55,900 nt of DNA, taken from positions 1 to 55,900 of the forward strand of contig JAURZK010000127.1 of the NCBI GenBank assembly GCA_030653505.1, given 5' to 3'. The notes beneath the pieces are model-generated. The model did no database searches. It worked only from the letters and a program-made list of their open reading frames with translations, and was not told the origin of the DNA. A program made the translations under genes and the position numbers. Shown here piece by piece: positions 25,110 to 32,733 of the stretch; position 1 is the first letter of the stretch, and each line of letters begins with the position of its first letter. This DNA comes from Rubrivivax sp. GTDB taxonomy: Bacteria; Pseudomonadota; Gammaproteobacteria; Burkholderiales; Burkholderiaceae_C.

Positions 25110-25445
25110 CGGATGCTCACCGAGTTCGCCTATGCCGATGACCTTGGCCGCGCGCTTGGCCGCTGGATTGGCTGGCAAATGCTGACCGACCTGCCGGTCG
25201 CACCAGCGCAGGGGCTCGTCAAGTCGCGCCAGTGTCCGAACGCGCGCTTCACCACCATACGAGCCGTGTGCTGAGTTCGTTGCTTGCATCCACGAGCATG
25301 CGTCCATCGCCACCACGCAACCCGCGGACAGTTGCGTGCACAAGGCGAAGAACTGCTCGCGCTTGAACGCCCGCGCCACCGCGCGCCGTTCTGATGCATC
25401 CACCGCGTGGACCTGATTCACTTGCTTGGCAAAGCCTACCCGCGC
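25110..25445 (-). pseudogene. IS110-family transposase remnant
   Basis: On the minus strand, residues KQVNQVHAVDASERRAVARA followed by FKREQFFALC and AGCVVAMDAC match the N-terminus of IS110-type transposases (usually GIDVAKQ...). The catalytic aspartate motif is altered to VGFAKQ. After about 60 residues similarity breaks, then a C-terminal-like segment appears (NPAAKRAAKVIGIGEL) that fits the helix-hairpin-helix of the same family, implying an internal deletion. No start codon of normal type and no ends were found. Confidence 0.6.
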
Positions 25446-25805
25446 TATCCGTACTCCTGAATGGCCCAGATGGAACTCATGACCGTCGTTCGCCGTGAGT
25501 ACGCCGAGCACGTCGAGTTCCTGGTCGCGCACCTCAGCATGGTGGACGCGCGGGTGTTCGCCACGCGCCCTGCGGCCGTGGATGGCACCTTGCTGTTGTT
25601 CACCGGCGATCGCCCAGGCGTTCGGCCTCTGATTCGGACTCGCGATCGATCGACTAAGAGTGGGTGGTCGTCTGCGCGCGGCCGGTCGCGGACCTTCGGC
25701 GACCGTGTCGGCCTCCCGCGTACTTGCAGCGTGGAGGGATCAGGCCGCAAGCGACAGCTCACTTCTCTTCGATTGAGTGAGCATCGGCATGACGCCGCCG
25801 GAAGG
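25446..25805. other. no recognisable gene; border of accessory cluster
   Basis: A 360-base stretch between the insertion-sequence remnants and eboC. A 55-codon open stretch on the plus strand (from the ATG at 25461) reads MELMTVVRREYAEHVEFLVAH and matches no family I can name; it may be another truncated gene. No clear terminator for the ebo genes was found. Confidence 0.4.
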
Positions 25806-26678
25806 TCAGGTTCCCGGCACCCAGCGCTGCAGCGCGAGCGTGAGCACGAACGCGACGACGGCCAGCGCGGCCGGCAGGATGTGCCCGCCAGCCGCGAGCA
25901 CGACGCCGTCGAGCACCGACATGCCGGCGATCAGCGTCACGACCGCCCGTGGCACGTCGCCGCGCGCGCGGCGCCGCAGGAGACGGAGGGCGAACGCCAG
26001 CACACCCGCGTACAGCACCAGCGGCACCCAGACGAGCGGCGTTGACACCGCCAGCACCAACCCGTACAGGACAGGCAGGGCCAGGAAACCGAGCGGCCAC
26101 AGATTGCCGATGCGGTCCAGGTGTTCCTCCTTGGCGATATAGGTCAGGCCGATCAGGTGGCACAGCAGTGCGATGGACGCCAGGACCACCGCGGCGGGCA
26201 GCGTCACGGCCAGGCTGAACGAAGCGGTGAGGACCACGAGAACGCGACACAGGCCCATCACCAGCGGGCTCAGCGGATTGCCCTTGTGATGAGCGTTGTA
26301 GAAGACGATCGCCCCGACGAGCGCAGCGCCGGATGCAAGCGCGCGCCATGCGGGGGTGCCGTCGGGTCCCCGGCTGGCGCCGGCCACGCCCGCGATGCCG
26401 ATCGCCAGCAGTCCGAAACCGATCAGGAAGACCTGCCGCGCGGACACCTGGCCCGACGGGATCGGACGCTCAGGACGATGCCGGGCGTCGAACTCGCGGT
26501 CGAAGGCATCGTTGAGGAACATACCGCCGACGTAGAACAGCGACAGTGTCACCATCAGCAGCGGCAAGCTCGGATCGGCCAGGCTGCCCCCCGCGAGCAG
26601 GGCGCCCACGAGGACGTTGGACCAGACGGTGGGCAGATTGGAGATGCGCCCGAGCCGCAGTGCAAGCGTCAGATTCAA
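25806..26678 (-). CDS. eboC: UbiA-family prenyltransferase EboC
   Basis: A 290-residue integral membrane prenyltransferase with about eight to nine transmembrane helices. The first Asp-rich motif is NDAFDREFDARHRPERPIPSG (residues about 55-75), placing it in the UbiA superfamily. A second polar loop, YIAKEEHLDRIGN, sits where the second Asp motif is expected. In the ebo operon this enzyme presumably adds or carries an isoprenoid on the pathway product; its real substrate is not known. The TTG start at 26678 overlaps the eboE stop (TTGA), and an in-frame GGGAA lies upstream. It is the last gene of the 18-gene run. Confidence 0.88.
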   Translation of the reverse strand: MNLTLALRLGRISNLPTVWSNVLVGALLAGGSLADPSLPLLMVTLSLFYVGGMFLNDAFDREFDARHRPERPIPSGQVSARQVFLIGFGLLAIGIAGVAGASRGPDGTPAWRALASGAALVGAIVFYNAHHKGNPLSPLVMGLCRVLVVLTASFSLAVTLPAAVVLASIALLCHLIGLTYIAKEEHLDRIGNLWPLGFLALPVLYGLVLAVSTPLVWVPLVLYAGVLAFALRLLRRRARGDVPRAVVTLIAGMSVLDGVVLAAGGHILPAALAVVAFVLTLALQRWVPGT

Positions 26679-27886
26679 GCGCCGAGTTCCCTTTGCACCC
26701 ACGCGAGCTCGCGCGCCACCGCCCCGTCGACCGTGCCGCTGCGAAACGGCTCGGGCAGCACGCCCCAGGTGTAGGTCTCGACCTCGAGGTGCGTCGATAC
26801 CGGCCTTTCGCGCTGGATCGCCAGCACCTCGCGGATGAAGGCTTGCGTCGAGGCGAACGGCGCCAGCCGGTCGAGGAAGATGGGAACGTGAAAGTGCACG
26901 CGCCACTCGCGATCCACCGTGGCGCCCTGCAACGATTCAAACGCCGCCGGCAGATCTGCGAAGCGCGTGAGACCGCCAGGCCCCTGCTGCACCACCTGGT
27001 GCAGGTAGACGGCGTCGTCGAAGCGCTTCAGCGCCGTGAGCGCACCGGCGTCGAGCGTGGGCAGCCGCAGGCCGGCGCTGATCTGCATCTTGTGCACGCG
27101 TATGCCCGCCAGGTCGAGCCGCCGGATGCAGTCCGCGGCATCCTCGAACTCCACCGCGGCGTGACACAGATCGAGGCAGATGCCGAGGTGGTCGTGCAGG
27201 GCACGAGCGGCAGCCACCTGGTCGAGTCCGGTGAGTTCCATCGTGCGGCGCACGGCTGCCGGGCCATGCAGCTCGCGCTCGAAGAAGGCGACGACTTCGG
27301 CGATGGTCTCCAGGAAGCAATGGGGCTCGGGTTCGAGCGCGAGCGCTATGAGCTTACCCGTGCGCGCGCGCAGCTCGACGAGGTGCGCCACGTGGCGCAG
27401 CAGGTGCTCGACCATGAGCGCCACGTCGCGCGGCCCGCCGAGCGCCGGCTTGTAGGCGCCGGGGACGGTGCTCACGCTGCCATCGATGGCGGGATCAGCC
27501 TGCAACGCGTCCGGCAGCAACGCGACGAGCAGGTCGGCGAGCAGGTCGGTGTAGCGCAGCCGTTCCGGGTCGCGCCAGTCCGGCAGGTATACGTCCTCCT
27601 TCACACGCGTGCCGTGGAAGGCGCCGTAGGGAAAGCCGTTGATGGTGAAGACGTACATCCGGCTGCGGGCAAGGAAATCCCGGAACTCGGCCAGCACCGC
27701 CGGTTCGGACAATTCGGCCGCCGCGCGCGCCGACAGACGCAGGCCGACACCGAAATCGCCCTCGGGCATCAGGCGGTCGCGCACGGCCACCACGTAGCGG
27801 TCGAAGTTCGCGCGCACCTCGGCCCACGACTCCCCGGGATGGATGTTGCTGCAGTAGGTGAGATGAACGCCAGCGCCCAGGTTCAC
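26675..27886 (-). CDS. eboE: metabolite traffic protein EboE (xylose isomerase-like TIM barrel)
   Basis: A 403-residue protein of the sugar phosphate isomerase/epimerase fold. Probable metal ligands line up as in that fold: Glu in LALEPEPHCF, Asp and His in ICLDLCHAAVEF, His in WRVHFHVPIF and Glu in HLEVETYTW. The start HLTYCSNIHPGESW is the hallmark of EboE. The GTG start at 27886 overlaps the eboD stop (GTGA), so the two are translationally coupled. EboE is required together with the other Ebo proteins for precursor export in scytonemin producers; the chemistry is not established. Confidence 0.9.
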   Translation of the reverse strand: MNLGAGVHLTYCSNIHPGESWAEVRANFDRYVVAVRDRLMPEGDFGVGLRLSARAAAELSEPAVLAEFRDFLARSRMYVFTINGFPYGAFHGTRVKEDVYLPDWRDPERLRYTDLLADLLVALLPDALQADPAIDGSVSTVPGAYKPALGGPRDVALMVEHLLRHVAHLVELRARTGKLIALALEPEPHCFLETIAEVVAFFERELHGPAAVRRTMELTGLDQVAAARALHDHLGICLDLCHAAVEFEDAADCIRRLDLAGIRVHKMQISAGLRLPTLDAGALTALKRFDDAVYLHQVVQQGPGGLTRFADLPAAFESLQGATVDREWRVHFHVPIFLDRLAPFASTQAFIREVLAIQRERPVSTHLEVETYTWGVLPEPFRSGTVDGAVARELAWVQRELGA

Positions 27887-29094
27887 ACGCCGAGCTCCCG
27901 TTGCCGCAGCCAGACCAGGGCGCGCAGGATCTCGTTGGTGTCCATCTGATGCACCTCCTCGCCGACACCGATGTCGCGCAGCAGCGTGATCGTGAGCTCG
28001 CCCCCGAGATGCTCGCGAAACTCCCTCAGCCCGCGCAGCAGCTGCCACTGGCCGTCGGCGTCTCGGGACTCCAGCGCCGGATGCCAGAGGTGGAAGCCCA
28101 GGCGCTTGAGCAGCGTGAAGATGCGGTCTTCGCCACCCGCCGGCAGCATGCCGACCTGCACCGAGTAGCGGGCATCCAGCGCCAGGCCGATGGCCACCGC
28201 CTCGCCGTGGCGCAACTCGTGCGCGGTGAGCGCCTCCAGCTTGTGGGCGGACCAATGCCCGTAGTCCAGCGGGCGGGCGCTGCCGGTCTCGAAGGGATCA
28301 CCGCCGTGCGCGATCTGCCGCATGTGCAGCTCGGCGCAGCGCCGGATCATGCGGCTCATCGCGGCGCGTTCGCAGTCGCGCAGGGCACCGGCATTGGCCT
28401 CCAGCCATTCGAAGAAGACGCGGTCGCGGATCAGCGCCACCTTCACGGCCTCGGACACGCCGGCGACCTTGTCGCGCGGCTGCAGCGTGCGCAGGAAGTC
28501 GAAATCGTTCAGCACCGCGAACGGCGGCGCGAAGCTGCCGAGAATGTTCTTCACCCCGAAGGCGTTGACGCCGTTCTTCACGCCGACGCCGGAATCGTTT
28601 TGCGCCAGCACCGTCGTCGGGACGCGGATGTGGCGTATGCCGCGATGGGTGGACGAGGCGACATAGCCGATGAGGTCGAGGAACGCGCCGCCGCCGATGC
28701 CCACGACGAAGGCATGCCGGTCGACGCCGAGTTCGACCAGGCGCCGCTGCAGCCGTGTGAGCAACGCCGGGTCGTTCTTGACGTGCTCGCCGCCGGGCGC
28801 CACCTCCGGATGGGTCAGCATCTCCATCGCCTCGCCGTGCAGCCCCGCATAGCCTGCGATGTCGTGCGCGAGCGACGGAAACGAGGCGGCGACGTTGGAA
28901 TCGATGAAGGCCACGAAACGGTGGCGGTGCCCGGGTTCACACCGCAGCAGGGTGTCCCTGAAGACCGGGTTGTCGCGCGCGAACAGGTGCTCCGTGAAGC
29001 ACACGGGGTACTCGTAGCGCACCGAGAACGACTGCAGGTAGACGGCGGAACGTTCTTCGCCGCGTTGCGGCAGGGGGGTGATCGCGGCGCTCAC
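27883..29094 (-). CDS. eboD: 3-dehydroquinate synthase-like protein EboD
   Basis: A 403-residue sugar phosphate cyclase superfamily enzyme. NAD binding is shown by VGIGGGAFLDLIGYVAS. The substrate loop RVPTTVLAQNDSGVGVKNGVNAFGVKN matches dehydroquinate synthases, and the zinc ligands appear as Glu in GVSEAVKVALI, His in YGHWSAHKLE and His in LRHGEAVAIGL. EboD forms its own branch, separate from AroB and from valiolone synthases. A housekeeping aroB would be elsewhere. A GTG start at 29094 is used; the real N-terminus may be nearer VYLQSFSVRYEYP. It likely makes a cyclic polyol or related core. Confidence 0.9.
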   Translation of the reverse strand: MSAAITPLPQRGEERSAVYLQSFSVRYEYPVCFTEHLFARDNPVFRDTLLRCEPGHRHRFVAFIDSNVAASFPSLAHDIAGYAGLHGEAMEMLTHPEVAPGGEHVKNDPALLTRLQRRLVELGVDRHAFVVGIGGGAFLDLIGYVASSTHRGIRHIRVPTTVLAQNDSGVGVKNGVNAFGVKNILGSFAPPFAVLNDFDFLRTLQPRDKVAGVSEAVKVALIRDRVFFEWLEANAGALRDCERAAMSRMIRRCAELHMRQIAHGGDPFETGSARPLDYGHWSAHKLEALTAHELRHGEAVAIGLALDARYSVQVGMLPAGGEDRIFTLLKRLGFHLWHPALESRDADGQWQLLRGLREFREHLGGELTITLLRDIGVGEEVHQMDTNEILRALVWLRQRELGV

Positions 29095-29130
29095 GGATGC
29101 AAGGCTCCTGTACGGGTGGGCAGGGCACGC

Positions 29131-30057
29131 CTACTTGAACACCGCCGCCTCGGCGGGCGCCACGCTCTGCGGCAGGGCACCGACGCGCGGCGCCTGCCCG
29201 CGCAGCACGGTGTTGCCCTCGAACAGCATGCGCTGGTCGACGGGCTCGGGCGCGAGCCAGTGCGACTCGACCATCTGGCCGCTCTGCGCATAGGCTGCCA
29301 GGGCATTGCCGTAGCACGTCGCCTCCACGTCGGCGGGCGCGATGCCGCGTTCGAGCATGAGCCGCGCCGTGTTCGGCACCGCGAGCGGATCGGACACGCC
29401 CCAGTCGGCGCTGGAGTCGACGAAGATGCGTTCCGAGCCGTACTGGCGCACGATCTCCACCATCCGTTCGCTGCCCATCTTGGTGTTCGGATAGAGGGTG
29501 AAGCCGGCCCAGAAGCCGCGATCGAGCACGTCGCGCACGGTCTCCTCGTTGTTGTGGTCGATGATGACGCGGCCCGGCGCCATCCCCATCTCGACCGCGA
29601 CCTCCATGCTGCGGATCGTGCCCGCCTTCTTGTCGCGGTGCGGCGTGTGCACCATCACGAGCATGTCGAACTCGAGGGCGAGGCGAAGCTGCGCCCGGTA
29701 GTACTTGTCCTCGATGGCGGACTGGTCGTCGTATCCGATCTCGCCCACAGCCACCACGCCTTCCTTCGACAGGTAACGCGGCAGGATGTCCATAACCGCC
29801 TCGGCCAGCGCCTCGTTGTTGGCCTCCTTGCTGTTCAGCCCGATGGTGCAGTAGTGTCGAATGCCGAACTGCGAGGCGCGGAAGCGCTCCCATCCGACGA
29901 TGCTCGACAGGTAGTCGATGTAGCTGCCGACGTTCGTGCGCGGCTGCCCGAGCCAGAAGGCGGGTTCGATGACGGCGACGATGCCGGCGGCCTTCATGCG
30001 TTCATAGTCGTCCGTGGTGCGCGAAGACATGTGGATGTGGGGGTCGATGAAGCGCAT
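29131..30057 (-). CDS. eboB: TatD-family metal-dependent hydrolase EboB
   Basis: A 308-residue amidohydrolase-like TIM barrel. Metal ligands are seen in DPHIHM (residues 5-10), GEIGYDD, VMVHTPHRDKK, VIIDHNNEET and VDSSADWGVSD. TatD relatives are DNases or deacylases, but Ebo members form a distinct group with unknown substrate, so nuclease activity should not be assumed. No signal peptide, so cytoplasmic. The gene sits 17 bases after eboA and 36 bases before eboD on the same transcript. Confidence 0.9.
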   Translation of the reverse strand: MRFIDPHIHMSSRTTDDYERMKAAGIVAVIEPAFWLGQPRTNVGSYIDYLSSIVGWERFRASQFGIRHYCTIGLNSKEANNEALAEAVMDILPRYLSKEGVVAVGEIGYDDQSAIEDKYYRAQLRLALEFDMLVMVHTPHRDKKAGTIRSMEVAVEMGMAPGRVIIDHNNEETVRDVLDRGFWAGFTLYPNTKMGSERMVEIVRQYGSERIFVDSSADWGVSDPLAVPNTARLMLERGIAPADVEATCYGNALAAYAQSGQMVESHWLAPEPVDQRMLFEGNTVLRGQAPRVGALPQSVAPAEAAVFK

Positions 30058-30074
30058 GGGTCGTCTCCCTTGGG

Positions 30075-30935
30075 TCAGTTGAATGCAGGTGCCGACGTCC
30101 AGTCGAAGCCACGCGCCGCGACGGCATCGCGCAAGTCGGCATGGCGGTCGAGGAGTCGGCGAGCCTCGGGGCCGGGCGCGCTGCGCAAGGCCAGCACCGC
30201 GGCTGCGCGCTCGGGCGGGGTGCCCGTGTCGAGCACCCGCTCGATGTTGGCGAGCAAGGGGCCGGATGCGAACGGGCCTACGCAACGCCAGAGCTCCGGG
30301 CTCACCGGGCGGCCGGCAGACCAGCGCTCGTGCGCATAGTCGCCGAGCATGCGCGCCAGCGTCGCGTTGGCCCGGCGGTCCAGGCCGACGATCGGGTCGA
30401 GCGAGCTGCCCACGAAAAGCGCCTTGAGCACCATCTGGTTCCAGGCGTCGTCCGGTAGCTGTTCGGCGGGATACGGGTTGCGGTGGACGACCGCCTCGAA
30501 CACCACCCTCATGTTCGAGCGCACGCCTTCGGCCGCGCGCAGTCGATGCCGAGGCGGATCGGGATACACGGCCAGGCCGCGGTAGAACGCCACCAGTTCG
30601 TCCACGTCCGCGGTGGCACAGAGCTGGTCGAGTCGACGCACGAAGGTGTCGCTGTCGGTCGCGGCGGCCAGCAACAGTCGGATGCGGCCGGCCTGGTCGA
30701 CCGTCCACGGCGAGGGATCCCAGCCCGGACGCGCGTGCTCGGCCACCGCCCGTGCCGCTGCATCGAGTGACAGCGGCGCCTTGCCGAGCTTGCGCGAGAC
30801 CAGGCTCACGCAACGATACAGATCGCGATCGGTGCCGCCGTCCGCGACGCTCGCCACCGACTCGCGCAACCACAGGACACCGGCCGCGTCCAGCCGCTGC
30901 TCGAGCCAATGCTGCAACGCCGCTTCCGGTGTCAT
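30075..30935 (-). CDS. eboA: EboA family protein
   Basis: A 286-residue mainly helical protein of the EboA family, which has no known activity. The family core VSLVSRKLGKAPL, then VDELVAFYRGLAVYPDP and NPYPAEQL...WNQMVLKALFVG is clear. No signal peptide or transmembrane segment is present, and the helical repeats suggest a scaffold. The ATG at 30935 overlaps the eboF stop (ATGA). Position directly after eboF differs from the common A-to-F order. Confidence 0.87.
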   Translation of the reverse strand: MTPEAALQHWLEQRLDAAGVLWLRESVASVADGGTDRDLYRCVSLVSRKLGKAPLSLDAAARAVAEHARPGWDPSPWTVDQAGRIRLLLAAATDSDTFVRRLDQLCATADVDELVAFYRGLAVYPDPPRHRLRAAEGVRSNMRVVFEAVVHRNPYPAEQLPDDAWNQMVLKALFVGSSLDPIVGLDRRANATLARMLGDYAHERWSAGRPVSPELWRCVGPFASGPLLANIERVLDTGTPPERAAAVLALRSAPGPEARRLLDRHADLRDAVAARGFDWTSAPAFN

Positions 30936-32350
30936 GCCGTCGCCTCCCGCAAGTCCGCGTGCCCTTGTTTCAGGCCGCCGCTGGAAAAGACATGGTCCAG
31001 CAGAAGCTGTTTCACCGCCGCGGCAGGCACCGGCCCGTCGGCAAGAAACTCGGGTGCTGTCGTGATGAACAGCGGACCGTCCTCCGCCCGGTCGGTGGGG
31101 CGGCCATGCGAGCCCCGCACGACCGTCGCGTCGAGTCCGATGACATCCATCAGGTAGCGCATCCCGAGCGCCTTGCGCGCCAGGCGCGAGGCCACGGCGA
31201 GCCTCGGGAACCGTATCCGCGAGTCGATGAACAGCTCGACCGGGTCGTAGCCTGGCTTGCGGTGGATATCGACGGTTCGCGCGAAGTCCGGTGCGCGGGC
31301 ATCGTCCAGAAAGTGATAGTAGGTGAACCAGCTGTCCGCCTTCGCGACGGCGACCAGTTCGCCCGCTCGCGGATGATCCAGGCCCGCGGCCCGTTTGCCC
31401 GCTTCGTCGAGTACCGTCTCCACACCGGGAAGCGTGGCCAGGCAGGCTGCCACCTCGGGCACCAGATCGGGGCGGGCCACATACACGTGCGCCAGCTGGT
31501 GGTCGGCGACGGCGAAGGCGTCGGAGGCCCCGGCATCGATCTGTTCGCGGCCGCGTTCGAGGCGCACCTTGAGCCAGCCGGCCTCGCGCAGGGCGCGGTT
31601 CACGTGCACCGGGCGCGAGACCTCGGTCACCCCGTACTCGGACAGCGCCACCACGTGCGCGCCGCGCTCGCGGGCCTTGTCGATGAGCAGCCCGCACAAC
31701 TCATCGACGGCAGCGACCTGCGCCGGAATACCGGGATGACGGGGTCCGAATCGCTGCAGGTCGTAATCCAGGTGCGGCAGGTACACCAGCGTGAGCGTCG
31801 GCCGATGCTTCTGCAGCACGTGCAGCGCGCAGTGCGCGATCCAGCGGCTCGATTCGATGTCGGCGCCAGGACCCCAGAACTTGAACAGCGGGAAGGGGCC
31901 CAGGCTGCCCTGCAGTTGGTCGCGAAGATCGGCGGGATGCGTGTGGATGTCGGGCAGCTTGCGACCATCGGCTAGGTACATGGGCCTCGGCGTGACGGCG
32001 AAGTCGGCGCTCGAGTACATGTTGTACCACCAGAAAAGCTGGGCACAGGTGAAGGACGGGTCGCGCCGCTTCGCCGCCTCCCACACCTTTTCGCCTGCCA
32101 CCAGCCGGTTCGACTGGCGCCACAGCCAGATCTCGGACAGGTCGCGGAAATACCAGCCATTGGCCACGATGCCGTGGTCACGCGGCAGCCCGCCCGTGAG
32201 CATGGTCGATTGCACCGTGGTCGTGACCGCCGGCAGCACGGTGCCGAGGGGACGCACCGCACCGTCTCGCGCCAGCGCCTGTAGGCGAGGCGCATGCTCG
32301 AGCAGAGCGGGCGTGAGCCCCACGACGTTGAGCACCAAGGTGGGTGTCAT
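30932..32350 (-). CDS. eboF: alkaline phosphatase/nucleotide pyrophosphatase-like protein EboF
   Basis: A 472-residue type I phosphodiesterase/nucleotide pyrophosphatase-fold protein. The nucleophile region is PAVTTTVQSTMLTGGLPRDHG, and metal ligands appear in YLPHLDYDLQRFG and near the end in GSHGRP. The usual SDHG motif is replaced by SEYG, which changes one metal site and may set substrate choice. There is no signal peptide, so it should act in the cytoplasm, presumably on a phosphorylated pathway intermediate. It is the first ebo gene of this transcript, after a 383-base gap that could hold an internal promoter. Confidence 0.88.
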   Translation of the reverse strand: MTPTLVLNVVGLTPALLEHAPRLQALARDGAVRPLGTVLPAVTTTVQSTMLTGGLPRDHGIVANGWYFRDLSEIWLWRQSNRLVAGEKVWEAAKRRDPSFTCAQLFWWYNMYSSADFAVTPRPMYLADGRKLPDIHTHPADLRDQLQGSLGPFPLFKFWGPGADIESSRWIAHCALHVLQKHRPTLTLVYLPHLDYDLQRFGPRHPGIPAQVAAVDELCGLLIDKARERGAHVVALSEYGVTEVSRPVHVNRALREAGWLKVRLERGREQIDAGASDAFAVADHQLAHVYVARPDLVPEVAACLATLPGVETVLDEAGKRAAGLDHPRAGELVAVAKADSWFTYYHFLDDARAPDFARTVDIHRKPGYDPVELFIDSRIRFPRLAVASRLARKALGMRYLMDVIGLDATVVRGSHGRPTDRAEDGPLFITTAPEFLADGPVPAAAVKQLLLDHVFSSGGLKQGHADLREATA

Positions 32351-32733
32351 GGCGGGCTCCACCGGTGTGCCGGCGCGCCGGGCTCAAGCAGGCCGAGATC
32401 AACGTGCGATGGCGCGGGTGTCACTCAAGCACCTGAAGCCGCAAGGCCGTTGGCCGCTCGCGCAGCCCCGCGCTGGACCGGCGCTGGACCGGCGCTGAAG
32501 CGTTGGATGCCTGGTGCAACTTGGTGCTCCCCTCCCGTTGCCGGGTCAGGTCTCCCCGTCTTCGTCCGCTTCGCGGCCGCATGCAAAGCGCTGCCATCGC
32601 AGCCTGTGCTCCAGTGTAGCGGGCGGGCATGGGCCCAGACACACTCCAGGTCGGGGGGTCGGGAGCGAGCGACCGTGACAGCCTGCACGGCTACCTCGTG
32701 CGCGGTCTGCCGACGGCGCCAGGCTTGGTGGCG
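32351..32733. promoter_or_regulatory. 383-nt gap between the two halves of the cluster
   Basis: No gene is convincing here. The only sizeable gap in the 18-gene run contains a tandem 11-mer CGCTGGACCGG at 32471-32481 and 32482-32492 followed by a partial third copy. It could hold a promoter for the ebo genes, a leader, or the scar of a lost gene. No clear -35/-10 pair or hairpin terminator was found. Confidence 0.35.

Noticed and set aside
25074..25274. Plus-strand frame reading NARMLTEFAY, similar to the start of Cas4 (or Cas4-Cas1)
   Set aside because: Only about ten residues fit, the cysteine that should follow is missing, no cas genes or CRISPR repeats are near, and the minus strand of the same DNA reads as an IS110-type transposase remnant.
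27883..29094. Housekeeping aroB (3-dehydroquinate synthase)
   Set aside because: The family core is present, but the sequence and the surrounding eboB/eboE genes place it in the EboD branch, not in aromatic amino acid biosynthesis.
27901..30339. An 812-codon plus-strand frame across eboD, eboB and eboA
   Set aside because: Shadow of three well-supported minus-strand genes; composition is His/Arg/Val-rich without a fold signature.
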